Source of the DNA: Candidatus Poribacteria bacterium
GTDB taxonomy: Bacteria; Poribacteria; WGA-4E; WGA-3G
Reading direction: 5' to 3'
DNA length: 64,000 nucleotides
Assembly: GCA_026706025.1 (NCBI GenBank)
Contig: JAPOZO010000060.1
Span: forward strand, 1 to 64,000
Made by a program: the position numbers and the translations under genes. Below, in pieces: positions 16,460 to 25,262 of the stretch. The notes under the pieces are model-generated. The model did not search any database. It was not told where the DNA came from and saw only the letters and a list, made by a program, of their open reading frames with translations. The stretch's first letter is position 1. Each line of letters starts with the position of its first letter.

Positions 16460-17422
16460 CTACGGAGCTCGAATTTTGCCCCACTGCTGAATCTGTAATG
16501 CTGATGGCACTACTAAAAGTACGTCCGAACGACTGTTAGACCATTTCGGTTGCGCCGCCCAAGCACCGTTGTTAATCAATTCATGGCGTTCACTGCCATC
16601 GGCACGCATGACGTGGATAACCCATCTGCCATCTTTCTCAAATTGAAAAGCGATGGTATCACCGTCTGGTGCCCATGCTGGAACCGCTTCATCGGTAGGT
16701 GTATCGGTGAGAACTTTCTTGTTCCCACCATCAACTGCATCCATGATATACAGGTCAAAGTCAGCAAGCGCTGCCTCGGCATGCATTGAAGCGTACACAA
16801 TCCGACTCCCATCGGGCGACCAAGCCGGATACGTGTCCATCAGAGGTTGATCCGTCAACCGTTGTTCAACACCACTATCTACATTAACGACGTATATATC
16901 CCAGTTGAGTTCCCGCTTTGAATGAAAAACAAGCCTGTTGCCATCAGGTGACCAAGCCGGTGCCTCATCTTCAAATGGGTTTTCGGTGAGATGCTCGACC
17001 TCGTCATTATTGAGATGAAGCAGATAGATGTCGAAATGCCCACCTCGATTTGATGTAAAGGCGAGGCGCGTGCCATCAGGTGACCAAGCCGGTGCCTTAT
17101 CTGTCGCAGGGTGATGCGTTAGACGTTGCTGATTGGTGCCGTCAACTTGCATCACATAAATCTCGTGATTCCCATCTCGTCGAGAGAAAAAAGCGATCTG
17201 AGTGCCGTCCGGTGACCACGTCGGATAGTAATCCGCTGCAGGATTGTGCGTGAGATTTATAGGGCGCTTTCCTGCCGTATCTGTCAGATAGATTTCCCAA
17301 TCGCCGCTCACATCCGAGGCAAACGCAATTGTCATTAGTGGATGGGGTTGCCCCATAGCACTATCAACAACAAAGAGGAACATCACAAAAATACTACTTT
17401 GACATACTAACAGAACTCGCAT
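16460..17422 (-). CDS. Secreted TolB-like beta-propeller protein
   Basis: A start at ATG 17422 gives a normal signal peptide (MRVLLVCQSS ... SAMGQ). The longer open frame to 17533 would overlap the upstream gene. The mature protein of about 300 residues is built from six PD40/TolB-type repeats of about 43 residues. Each carries a WSPDG motif and an (I/L)AF.S.R.G..(E/D)IY strand, as in YYPTWSPDGTQIAFFSRRDG. This is the number expected for a six-bladed propeller. Such proteins usually act in protein interactions in the periplasm. It lacks the Tol-Pal-specific N-terminal domain of true TolB, so it should not be called tolB. It sits 25 bp behind the SDR gene. Confidence 0.8.
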   Translation of the reverse strand: MRVLLVCQSSIFVMFLFVVDSAMGQPHPLMTIAFASDVSGDWEIYLTDTAGKRPINLTHNPAADYYPTWSPDGTQIAFFSRRDGNHEIYVMQVDGTNQQRLTHHPATDKAPAWSPDGTRLAFTSNRGGHFDIYLLHLNNDEVEHLTENPFEDEAPAWSPDGNRLVFHSKRELNWDIYVVNVDSGVEQRLTDQPLMDTYPAWSPDGSRIVYASMHAEAALADFDLYIMDAVDGGNKKVLTDTPTDEAVPAWAPDGDTIAFQFEKDGRWVIHVMRADGSERHELINNGAWAAQPKWSNSRSDVLLVVPSALQIQQWGKIRAP

Positions 17423-17447
17423 TTTTTGTCTATTTTTTTTAAGATTA

Positions 17448-18506
17448 TCAGAACTTTCCGTCACGCACTTCAAAGTGGGTCGGTTTGCCGAGGGTTGTGC
17501 CACCAACCCGCACCCACTCTGCAACCCATTCAATCATTTGTCCTAAAGAGACGTGTGGATACCCAAACAGTTGATGACACCGAGATGCGTTGCTCAACAG
17601 TGCTGTTGATGCCTCTTCCCCATCAAAATGCGGCGATTTGTTAAAAATCGTCCCGAAACACGACGCAAGGTATCGTATCGAAACAGTCTCCGGTCCCGTC
17701 ACATTCAGCACCAGCGGTGGACTTTGGCAGTGCGAGAAAGCCCGCAATGCGATCGCGTTTGCATCACCTTGCCATATCACATTCACATTACCCATCTGGA
17801 GCGAAATCGGTTCTTCGGCATAAACTTTTTCAGCGATGTCCAACAGTATCCCGTAGCGGAGGTCTATCGCGTAGTTCAGCCGCAAGATAACTATCGGTGT
17901 ACCGAATTGCAGTGAAAAATAGGTACATATCCGTTCACGACTTAGACAGGATTGCGCGTATTCACCCATCGGATCAACGGGTGAGCTTTCAGTCGCACCA
18001 CCGTGGGAGACCGGAGTCAGCGGGTAGACGTTCCCCGTTGAAAACACAACCAACCGCGCAGATCGAAACTTTTCTGCTACGCGTCCTGGCATATAACCGT
18101 TCATTGCCCAAGTCAGACCTTCATTGCCGACTGAACCGAACTTCCTACCCGCCATCAAAATTACATTTGGGATGTCAGGTAGATTTTGCAAGCAGTCTTC
18201 CGAAAGTAGATCTGCAGTGATTGTTTCAATACCGGCTCCTTGCAAGTCTTCTTGCACGCCCGGGATCGAAAAACGGGAAACACCTATCACCTTTTTAGCG
18301 ATACCTGCGTGATCAATAGCGCGTTTCGCCTGCTTAGCGAGTGTTGGGCCCATCTTCCCGCCAACACCAAGGATAAGGATATCCCCTTCCAGTGCAGCAA
18401 CTGCCCCTATTACCTCGTCTGTCGGTTCGGATAGATGTGACTCTAACTGGACCTCTGTTTGTATCAAGGTGTTACACAAATTTGGCAAGGATTGGGAACC
18501 TGTCAT
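17448..18506 (-). CDS. NAD-dependent epimerase/dehydratase-like protein (extended SDR)
   Basis: The 352-residue product has a Rossmann start, ILILGVGGKMGPTLAKQA (residues 45-62), a variant of the usual GxxGxxG. Other family marks are VILMAGRKFG, FSTGNVYPLT, the active-site Tyr in MGEYAQSC, and later LNVTGPETVS, typical of sugar-nucleotide epimerase/dehydratase relatives. The usual YxxxK is YAQSC here, so the catalytic Lys is missing at the expected place. The enzyme may use a different mechanism or bind substrate only. The nearby genes do not reveal a pathway. The upstream flank carries a MITE-like element at 18536-18658. Confidence 0.75.
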   Translation of the reverse strand: MTGSQSLPNLCNTLIQTEVQLESHLSEPTDEVIGAVAALEGDILILGVGGKMGPTLAKQAKRAIDHAGIAKKVIGVSRFSIPGVQEDLQGAGIETITADLLSEDCLQNLPDIPNVILMAGRKFGSVGNEGLTWAMNGYMPGRVAEKFRSARLVVFSTGNVYPLTPVSHGGATESSPVDPMGEYAQSCLSRERICTYFSLQFGTPIVILRLNYAIDLRYGILLDIAEKVYAEEPISLQMGNVNVIWQGDANAIALRAFSHCQSPPLVLNVTGPETVSIRYLASCFGTIFNKSPHFDGEEASTALLSNASRCHQLFGYPHVSLGQMIEWVAEWVRVGGTTLGKPTHFEVRDGKF

Positions 18507-18535
18507 GTCATCATCTTATCTAAAGCAAGCATGTT

Positions 18536-18658
18536 CAGGACTTACGCAGCGTGCTCTTTTGTAGCATAGGCTGTTAGCCTGTGCACTGAAAACGTCTCTG
18601 TTTTTTGAGAGTTTACCCGCTAACAGAACGTCGTATCGTCAAAATTGCGTAAGTCCTG
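18536..18658. mobile_element. MITE-like element, family 1 (ATGTT target duplication)
   Basis: The perfect 13-bp inverted ends CAGGACTTACGCA and TGCGTAAGTCCTG bound a 123-bp element. It is flanked by direct ATGTT repeats at 18531-18535 and 18659-18663. It has no coding capacity. It is the best-preserved of three copies in the window. Confidence 0.85.
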
Positions 18659-18697
18659 ATGTTTAAGGGACAGGTCCTGAAACCTGCCCCCAACGCG

Positions 18698-19483
18698 TTA
18701 TCGGATCAATTTAATGTTCGCCCAAGATGTGGCAAGTTTACCTTCTGGTTCTACCGGTGTCAGGAATGACGCGGCATCTTGGTTCATGCTCGCTTTAATT
18801 TCGTCTGCTGAGAGCGCACGGTCCCAAAGCCGAACCTCGTCAACGCTTCCCGTCCAGGCTTCACCACCCCAAGTACCGATAGTCACCGCACTCGTGTTTT
18901 GGGCAGGCGCAACCGGATTGCCCGATTCTTCCGAGTACGTTACCTCACCGTCTAAGTAGATTTCCACTAAACCGCTGTTATCATCGGTATGGGTATAAGC
19001 GAGATAATACCACTTGCCGAGTTCCAATTCTGTTTCGTTATCGTTGATGTCCTTGAATCCGCCGGCAGCACCGTTCGTCCAGACTTTGATGCCGTTTGCT
19101 GGATTCATCCCGAACCCGAAACCGATATGCCGAGTTGCACCGCTCGCCCGAGTGCCAAAGATAATGGCGTGTGCGCTTGGAAGCCTGTCCAACTGCACCC
19201 ACGCTGCTTGTGTAATTGCGCCTTCGATATGAAAGGCGGTATCGTCTTCAACAACGACGTGATCTGCGGCAGCCGCAAATTGGAGTGCCTTCCCGAACTC
19301 TCCATCAACCCATTTTGCATTGCCCATCACTTCACCTTCAAAACCGTTTGCGGAAAAGTCTTTCGTTGTGCTACCAGAACCTTCGTCAAGCGGCATGTAT
19401 AAGACAAGTCCGTCCATTAGGTCGGCGTGGGAAAATGTGACACATACAAGTAAACAAAGTGTGATTATTGAAAAAATCTTCAT
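18698..19483 (-). CDS. Secreted LamG-domain protein
   Basis: A start at ATG 19483, with AAAGGAGAC upstream, gives a 261-residue protein with signal peptide MKIFSIITLCLLVCVTFSHA. One laminin-G-like/concanavalin-like domain fills the mature part: LVLYMPLDEGSG near the N-terminus, FEGEVMGNAKWVDGEFGKAL, then WVQLDRL, WYYLAYTHTD, VEIYLDGE and the closing SVDEVRLWDRALSADEI. Such domains bind sugars or proteins outside the cell. The tail FLTPVEPEGKLATSWANIK almost repeats that of the secreted protein at 15735-16388, although the main domains are unrelated, pointing to a shared sorting or attachment signal. Confidence 0.85.
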   Translation of the reverse strand: MKIFSIITLCLLVCVTFSHADLMDGLVLYMPLDEGSGSTTKDFSANGFEGEVMGNAKWVDGEFGKALQFAAAADHVVVEDDTAFHIEGAITQAAWVQLDRLPSAHAIIFGTRASGATRHIGFGFGMNPANGIKVWTNGAAGGFKDINDNETELELGKWYYLAYTHTDDNSGLVEIYLDGEVTYSEESGNPVAPAQNTSAVTIGTWGGEAWTGSVDEVRLWDRALSADEIKASMNQDAASFLTPVEPEGKLATSWANIKLIR

Positions 19484-19636
19484 GTTGTCTCCTTTGTTGA
19501 AAAGTGAAAACAGTCTAATATTACGCAAATAGCAGAAAAGCATGGATATCCTTTCCTACTTGAACCATATCGTAGCAAATTTTCATTTTTGCTTCAAGAC
19601 AGAAAATGTTAATTTTCGGAAAAGATCGGTCGCGCA

Positions 19637-20611
19637 TTAAGGTGATACGCTTTTTGCACAACGGAATCCAAGCGCGCCGATACCCGCATACGCTGGACTT
19701 GTCCCGTGGCGGTTTGAGGCACGCAACCACTCAGGTTCGCTGTTCCACCCGCCACCTCGGATGACGCGGAAGTCTACAATGTTCTCAAAGTCGTTGACAA
19801 TCTCCTCAACATTATTCGCGCCAGCAACTGGGTTTCGGCGTGGAGAATTCGCATAGAAATCGGCTTGATATTCGTCAAGGCACCACTCCCACACGTTACC
19901 TGCGACATCATGTACACCGTAGTCGTTCGGTGGATACTCGCCGACAGGGGTTGTCTCACCAAGCTTTTTACCGTAGTTTGCCCTATTAAAATTAATGCCG
20001 TTGCCCCACGGATACTGTTTTTTCTTTAATCCACCCCGCGCCGCTTTCTCCCATTCCGCCTCCGTCGGTAAACGCTTGTCTACCCAAACAGCGTAAGCCA
20101 TCGCTGCATACCAACTCACATAACGTACTGGCTGGTCGCGCTCACCAAGAGGGAAATTATTTCCATTCCAGTCCAGCAAGTACTTACCATCGTGGAACTT
20201 TTCATTAATCTGTTCTTTCTGCCACGCTGGATTCGCAAGAACGAAATCCTTAAATTCGCCGTTGGTTATCTCGTTCGCGTCTATGTAAAATGCGTCAAGG
20301 TGAACGGTATGCACTGGCTGTTCGTCGTTATCAGCGTCACCATCATTACTACCCATCTGAAATTCGCCTTCTATAATCAGAACCATTCCATCTGGGATAA
20401 TGGGTTCAGGTGCGGGTTCAGGAGCGGGTTCAGGTACAGGTTCAGGTACGGGTTCAAGGACTGATGTACTACTATCAGTACTTGTTGGATCTGCGCGCAT
20501 CAGTTCTACCGGACCAACTTCCTCGTCTTCTTCACGTTGCCCACAACTGACTATATAAACAGTTAAAAAACATATAAGTGCCAAACCGAACAGTCTAAAT
20601 AAGATTTTCAT
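19637..20611 (-). CDS. Lipoprotein with formylglycine-generating-enzyme-like domain
   Basis: A start at ATG 20611, preceded by AAAGGAAA, gives a 324-residue protein. Its lipoprotein signal ends in TVYIVSCGQ (lipobox Cys near residue 22), followed by an acidic stretch and a PEPVPEP-type proline-rich linker. The C-terminal 240 residues are an FGE-sulfatase domain: GEFQMGSNDGDADNDEQPVH, RLPTEAEWEKAARGG, NVWEWCLDEY, FRVIRGGGW and GFRCAKS. True FGE converts Cys to formylglycine in sulfatases, while many relatives have other roles such as hydroxylation or ligand binding. Position on the lipid-anchored side favours a binding or unknown periplasmic role. No sulfatase gene is in the window. Confidence 0.85.
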   Translation of the reverse strand: MKILFRLFGLALICFLTVYIVSCGQREEDEEVGPVELMRADPTSTDSSTSVLEPVPEPVPEPAPEPAPEPIIPDGMVLIIEGEFQMGSNDGDADNDEQPVHTVHLDAFYIDANEITNGEFKDFVLANPAWQKEQINEKFHDGKYLLDWNGNNFPLGERDQPVRYVSWYAAMAYAVWVDKRLPTEAEWEKAARGGLKKKQYPWGNGINFNRANYGKKLGETTPVGEYPPNDYGVHDVAGNVWEWCLDEYQADFYANSPRRNPVAGANNVEEIVNDFENIVDFRVIRGGGWNSEPEWLRASNRHGTSPAYAGIGALGFRCAKSVSP

Positions 20612-20640
20612 CAAAATTATTTCCTTTATACCAGCGTTAC

Positions 20641-20819
20641 GCTCTTGCTGTAGGAGTGAGCCGTGTCTGCAATCTTTGCTGTAGGAGCGAGCTGCGCTCG
20701 CGATCTTCAATATCATCGTCTTGCTGTAGGAGCGAGCTGTGCTCGCGATCGTGAAATAGTGCCTTTCTTGCGTAGGAGCGAGTGTTTTTGCTTGGGTGTT
20801 TCCGCACGCTCGCGACCCT
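20641..20819. repeat. Four tandem REP-like hairpins (TGTAGGAGCGAGC)
   Basis: Four irregularly spaced copies of the unit TGTAGGAGCGAGC..GCTCGCGATC lie between the lipoprotein and glutamine synthetase genes. In the best copies GCGAGC pairs with GCTCGC around a 3-nt loop. The last copy carries an inserted TTTTTGCTTGGGTGTTTC segment, which itself recurs near 27.8, 28.5 and 51.3 kb. The consensus resembles the REP sequences known from Pseudomonas. No RAYT transposase gene is visible. Confidence 0.7.
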
Positions 20820-20824
20820 CAATA

Positions 20825-22159
20825 TCAATAAACTTCCAAGTATTTATCAGTTTCCCACTGGCTGACACTCAAGTGATAGTCGCGCCACTCCTCGCGTTTC
20901 ACCTGAATATAATAATCGGCGTACACTGTTCCGAGTGCGTTCTTGATCACTGCGTCCTGTTCAAGCGCGTCCGCAGCTGCGTCAAGTGTCGCCGGTAGGG
21001 AATCTATCCCGCGTCGTTGCAGTTCATCTTCTGAGACTTCATAGAGGTTATCCTCGTTTTGCACGCCCGGATCAATCTGGTTTTCGATGCCATCGAGACC
21101 GGCTGCGAGTAGGACTGTCGCCGCAAGATAAGGGTTCGCTGCTCCGTCGCCTAAGCGGTTTTCGATGCGTCCCGGTGCTGGAATCCGAATCATCTGTGTC
21201 CGATTGTTTGCACCGTAGGTAACATAAACCGGTGCCCACGATGAACCCGAACGCGGGGGTCTACGAACTAAACGTTTGTAACTATTCACAAGTGGATTCG
21301 TGACGGCTGTGACCGCATCCGCGTGTTTGAGGACCCCACCTGTGAACCAGTAAGCGAGTTGCGACAAGCCATTTTTATTACTTTCATCAAGGAATAAATT
21401 TGTCTGATTATCTTCATCCCAAAGGCTCATGTGAAAGTGTGCCCCGTTGCCTGTCAGGTTTGTGAACGGCTTCGGCATAAAGGTTGCCAGCAATCCTTGT
21501 TCCTCAGCGAGTGTTTTGACCATCCATTTGAAGAAGGTATGCCGATCGGCTGTCGTGAGTGCGTCCGAATAAGTCCAGTTCGTCTCAAACTGACAGGTTC
21601 CATCTTCGTGATCGTTGGCGTAGGGCTCCCACCCTAATTCCTGCATATATTTAATCAAGGTAGTCATCATATCAAGATTGCGGTGCAATGCCCTTAAGTC
21701 ATAGCACGGCTTATCTAAAGTGTCGAGTTTGTCCCACGGCGCGTAGGCACGCGACTCATCCTGTTTTAACAGCATGAATTCCGCCTCAATGCCAACATTG
21801 AAGACATACCCTCTCTCCTTCGCTGCATCTAATTGCCGCCGTAGAATTGTTCTCGGACAGTAGTGCCACGCTTTACCTTCAACATACATATCCCCCGCCA
21901 CCCATGCTATGTTTTTTCGCCATGGGACGATTGTCAACGAATCAAAGTCGGGGATGCTCGCCATTTCCGGGTCGTGCGGATATTGTCCTATTTCACCAGC
22001 GGCAAAGCCTCCGAAGCCTGCTCCCTCTTCTGCCATATCTTCAAGGTGCGTCGATGGAATAACCTTCGCCTTCGGGGCACCACTCATCTCAACAAAAGAG
22101 CAGAGGAAAAACTCAATACCATTCTCTTCAACGAAACGTTTGACCTGTTCTCGGGTCAT
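20825..22159 (-). CDS. glnT: Glutamine synthetase, GlnT/GSIII-like type
   Basis: A start at ATG 22159 with GGGAG upstream gives 444 residues, the normal size for the GlnT branch. It would join glutamate (or a related acid) with ammonia or an amine, using ATP. Catalytic-domain motifs seen are GIEAEFMLLKQDE (metal-binding Glu), NLTGNGAHFHMSLWD, NSYKRLVRRPPRSG, NNRTQMIRIPAPGR, then ENRLGDGAANPYLA. These match the GS active site, with the branch-specific change of NGSGMHxH to NGAHFH. Some GlnT-type enzymes are gamma-glutamylmethylamide or glutamate-amine ligases, so the true substrate is uncertain. It stands alone; its neighbours are unrelated. Confidence 0.85.
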   Translation of the reverse strand: MTREQVKRFVEENGIEFFLCSFVEMSGAPKAKVIPSTHLEDMAEEGAGFGGFAAGEIGQYPHDPEMASIPDFDSLTIVPWRKNIAWVAGDMYVEGKAWHYCPRTILRRQLDAAKERGYVFNVGIEAEFMLLKQDESRAYAPWDKLDTLDKPCYDLRALHRNLDMMTTLIKYMQELGWEPYANDHEDGTCQFETNWTYSDALTTADRHTFFKWMVKTLAEEQGLLATFMPKPFTNLTGNGAHFHMSLWDEDNQTNLFLDESNKNGLSQLAYWFTGGVLKHADAVTAVTNPLVNSYKRLVRRPPRSGSSWAPVYVTYGANNRTQMIRIPAPGRIENRLGDGAANPYLAATVLLAAGLDGIENQIDPGVQNEDNLYEVSEDELQRRGIDSLPATLDAAADALEQDAVIKNALGTVYADYYIQVKREEWRDYHLSVSQWETDKYLEVY

Positions 22160-22433
22160 GAAATTGTTCTCCCATAGTTTGTGTAGGAGGTCGTGCCTCA
22201 AAAGTGAGACGAAATACCCCCCAAAAGTCGCTTTCCCCAGAATACGAAGCGACTCATGTATTTTCATAATGTAAAAAGACTATGTATAAAATGCCAAACC
22301 ATGATAACATTATATCTGAAGCCCTGGAAATTTCAAGGTTGATTTTTGGCGTCAAGTTTAGGAGACTGGCAAGCTGCACCACTTTACAATACAAGTTTGA
22401 TTGGCAAGCCGCACCAGAACGAAAGGAAAAACG

Positions 22434-23972
22434 ATGGCATTTTTTCCCCGTTTTCATACAAAAGAGTCGCTTTTAATTGGTGTATTAATCGTTGTCTATC
22501 TGTTACCAATATGGTTGTTTACCTATTTTCCGACACAAGACGGTGTAAGCCATGTCTATAATTCACAGATCCTAACAGAATACAACAATCCTGAATATCA
22601 GTTTCGCGACTATTACGAAATTAATTGGTACCCCTTTCCGAACTGGCTTTCCCACTTTTCGTTGGCAGTGTTAATGTTCATATTTCCTGCTCTCATCGCC
22701 GAGAAAATCTTTCTGAGCCTCTATGTCATCCTCTTTCCACTCGCAATCTATTATTTCCTCAACGCTGTACAACGCGGACGACATGCCCTCGTCATACTGA
22801 GCTTCACCTTTGTTTACAATTATCTTTTTCTCATGGGCTTCTACAACTTTGCTATCAGCGTCCCCCTCTTTTTCCTCGCACTCGGCTATTGGTGGAAACA
22901 TAAGGACGATTTGAACAAGAGCCGTATCATCCTACTCAACCTACTCATTGTTATCACCTATTTTGCACATCTCATCTCTTACGCCTTCATCTTATTCTCT
23001 ATCGCCTTGCTGGCACTTCTCCATTTCAAACGAGACTTCAAGCGAATCCTCATCACAGGGTGTTCCGTCTTACCCGCAGCCATGTTGCTGCTCGTCTACC
23101 TTCCCACCTCTGACTTACTGGCGGGAGAGCCTCCCGAATTTGGATTCGGACGGGTCGGAGAACTGTTCGCGAATCTGATCGGTATGCACGTACTCATCTC
23201 TTACACCGAACCCCCAAGTTGGATTTCTGTTGCCATCTCTGCTTTTCTGATCTTTCTCGTTGGCGTAACATTCTGGAAAAATAGAAAGGATACCACAGCA
23301 GAACATCCCGGACAAAAAGCGTTTCTCTATCTCTCTGTAGTGCTTCTTGGTCTCTATTTTATTCTACCTAATTCCATCGGTCCCGGCGGTTGGGTCAATG
23401 ACAGACTCGCCATTTTAGCCACCCTTGCCATATTTGCCTGGTTTCGTGGATTCGACAACCTCCAATGGAAACGCGCATTTACAGCCATCGTCACGTTGCT
23501 CGCGCTTGTTAACCTCGTTTATGTCGGTGTTCTATTCAAAAACCTTAATGCCGAAATCCGAGCGTTTAACGCTTTTGTCCAACGGGTTGAAAAAAATAGT
23601 GTTATCCTCCCACTTCACTTTGATCCGAGAGGTAGCTCAAAACGCGTCGGCATCTTTGTCAACACTGCCAATTACTACTGCCTTGACAACGGTTGTATCA
23701 ATCTTGGCAACTACGAAATACAGTTTGACTACTTTCCTGTCCGTTTCAACGCCGACTTTGAAACGCCATTAGACGAAAAAGAGTGGGTGCAGATCGTCCA
23801 CTGGCAGCCGGAAAAGATAGACCTCTGCAACTATGCTGACAACGTGGATTATCTATTGCTATGGGACACGCCAGACGAGCCTATCGTTGCTGAAGCAATT
23901 GAAGCGTGTTATACACTGATTGCATCGGAAGGGAAGTTGAAACTCTATAAAGGGCAGCGAACAGCACGCTGA
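22434..23972 (+). CDS. Polytopic membrane protein, possible GT-C-like glycosyltransferase
   Basis: Start ATG 22434 follows AAAGGAAA and gives 512 residues. About ten hydrophobic segments are visible, from LLIGVLIVVYLLPIWLF (residues 11-27) to a last helix near residue 365 (IVTLLALVNLVYVGVLF), followed by a soluble C-terminal domain of about 140 residues. The first loop between helices contains TQDGVSHVYNSQIL; acidic residues in this loop are a feature of GT-C glycosyltransferases that use lipid-linked sugars. The architecture fits that class, but no family signature is certain. It is convergent with the outer-membrane gene downstream. Confidence 0.6.
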   Translation: MAFFPRFHTKESLLIGVLIVVYLLPIWLFTYFPTQDGVSHVYNSQILTEYNNPEYQFRDYYEINWYPFPNWLSHFSLAVLMFIFPALIAEKIFLSLYVILFPLAIYYFLNAVQRGRHALVILSFTFVYNYLFLMGFYNFAISVPLFFLALGYWWKHKDDLNKSRIILLNLLIVITYFAHLISYAFILFSIALLALLHFKRDFKRILITGCSVLPAAMLLLVYLPTSDLLAGEPPEFGFGRVGELFANLIGMHVLISYTEPPSWISVAISAFLIFLVGVTFWKNRKDTTAEHPGQKAFLYLSVVLLGLYFILPNSIGPGGWVNDRLAILATLAIFAWFRGFDNLQWKRAFTAIVTLLALVNLVYVGVLFKNLNAEIRAFNAFVQRVEKNSVILPLHFDPRGSSKRVGIFVNTANYYCLDNGCINLGNYEIQFDYFPVRFNADFETPLDEKEWVQIVHWQPEKIDLCNYADNVDYLLLWDTPDEPIVAEAIEACYTLIASEGKLKLYKGQRTAR

Positions 23973-23993
23973 GAACGGAATCCAAACGCTATT

Positions 23994-25199
23994 TCAATAC
24001 TCGCCGCGGAGCGTGAGGGTTGCGATCGTATGTGTATAGTTGAGAAAGTCAAGAAACGGATCTTCTTCGTTCGTTCGGTTTTGCGTTATCTGATAATCGG
24101 CGTTCAGTGTCAGGTATGGGTTGAATTGCCAGTTCAACTGCACATTCGCGCCTATCTGTGTATCTTGACGATTTGGCGCATCTTCCGTAATAATTCCCGA
24201 CTCGTCCAGAATCTGTCTGCCTTCAAACGCTACCCACAGTCTGGAGAGCCGAAGCCGAAGCCACCGACCGGAATCAAGTCGGTAGAAGGAACTTGCTGCG
24301 ACTTCTGTGCTGACGAAATTAAAGAAATCGACATTCGAGCGGTTCAGGAATAGGTTAACTTCCTCCTGAAACATGAGCCGTTCAGTTGCTACCTGTATCA
24401 GTTTCGCAGCACCGATATGCCGCCAATCTTTTCGACGTTCATTGTCCTCAAGCCCTGTTATACCCAAGATGAGGTTGTTCAAATTGGTTTGGTAGCTGCC
24501 GTGTTCTATCCCGTATTCCAGTTTGCCGAGCATCTGTTTAAGTAGCCCAAACTGCAGACGCGTCGTCACTTTATGGCTGTTAGAACCGACAAGTAGGAAG
24601 TCTTCTCTACGCGAGTCTTCATCGTCAAACCGGTGTAAGCGGAAATTATATTCCAGCACCCGTCCGAAGCGCAGACCGAGTTGTTGGTCTATGTTGTTAT
24701 AGACATCCAAGGTGCGGACGAAACGTTGTAACTGATACGAGGCAACGAGCGGTGGTAAACTTGTAACAGGCTTAAAGTTAAGTTCACTCGAAAGCGTGTT
24801 ACTGAATGCATCGAATTCGTTGAGTTTGCCTTCGGCACCACTGTAGTTTTCAACTTGGGGCGTATATTGTAATTGGACGCGAAGTTTATCGGCTATCGGT
24901 AAATCTCCGCCTAAGGTAACACCGAAACGATTAATCAAACCTGAAAGTTGCGGATCGTCTTCTCCAGCGAGACTGCTCGTGTACGGATCCACACTCAAAC
25001 CGAGTTCAATATGATTGTTGAACGTGTTCGAGAGATGCGCATTGACTATCAATGCCGCGGACTCGGTTTCGGGCTTTTCAGGCTCCTTTTCAAGGAGACT
25101 CCGTCCAAGTTCGGTCTGAAGCTGCGCACAGAGCGAACTCGCTCCGAGATGTATAAAGGTGAGGAGACATAATCCTAAAGAGAAGAACTTTTTTTTCAT
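23994..25199 (-). CDS. Outer-membrane beta-barrel protein
   Basis: The 401-residue product has a signal peptide (MKKKFFSLGLCLLTF ... SSLCAQ). The mature chain alternates polar and hydrophobic residues in short amphipathic strands, for example HIELGLSVDPY, LRVQLQYTPQVE, YLTLNADYQITQN and the closing ATLTLRGEY. The aromatic final residue is typical of barrel proteins inserted by BAM. No enzyme signature was recognised. It may be a porin-like or structural barrel. The stop lies 21 bp from the end of the convergent membrane gene. Confidence 0.65.
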   Translation of the reverse strand: MKKKFFSLGLCLLTFIHLGASSLCAQLQTELGRSLLEKEPEKPETESAALIVNAHLSNTFNNHIELGLSVDPYTSSLAGEDDPQLSGLINRFGVTLGGDLPIADKLRVQLQYTPQVENYSGAEGKLNEFDAFSNTLSSELNFKPVTSLPPLVASYQLQRFVRTLDVYNNIDQQLGLRFGRVLEYNFRLHRFDDEDSRREDFLLVGSNSHKVTTRLQFGLLKQMLGKLEYGIEHGSYQTNLNNLILGITGLEDNERRKDWRHIGAAKLIQVATERLMFQEEVNLFLNRSNVDFFNFVSTEVAASSFYRLDSGRWLRLRLSRLWVAFEGRQILDESGIITEDAPNRQDTQIGANVQLNWQFNPYLTLNADYQITQNRTNEEDPFLDFLNYTHTIATLTLRGEY

Positions 25200-25262
25200 T
25201 ATCTTTTATAGATTTTGCTGCGCAAAGTTGAATAAGTTTGTGCCCGCAATCCTATTTGTCCT

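Noticed and set aside
16460-17422. Naming the TolB-like propeller tolB
   Set aside because: It lacks the TolB N-terminal domain and there are no other tol-pal genes nearby.
20612-20716. N-terminal extension of the FGE-like lipoprotein
   Set aside because: It lies in REP-like repeat DNA; the start at 20611 gives a lipoprotein signal and a good ribosome site.
20641-20819. Regularly repeated unit that might be a CRISPR array
   Set aside because: The units are themselves hairpins with gaps of differing length, one copy has an insertion, and no cas gene is near. They fit REP-like repeats.
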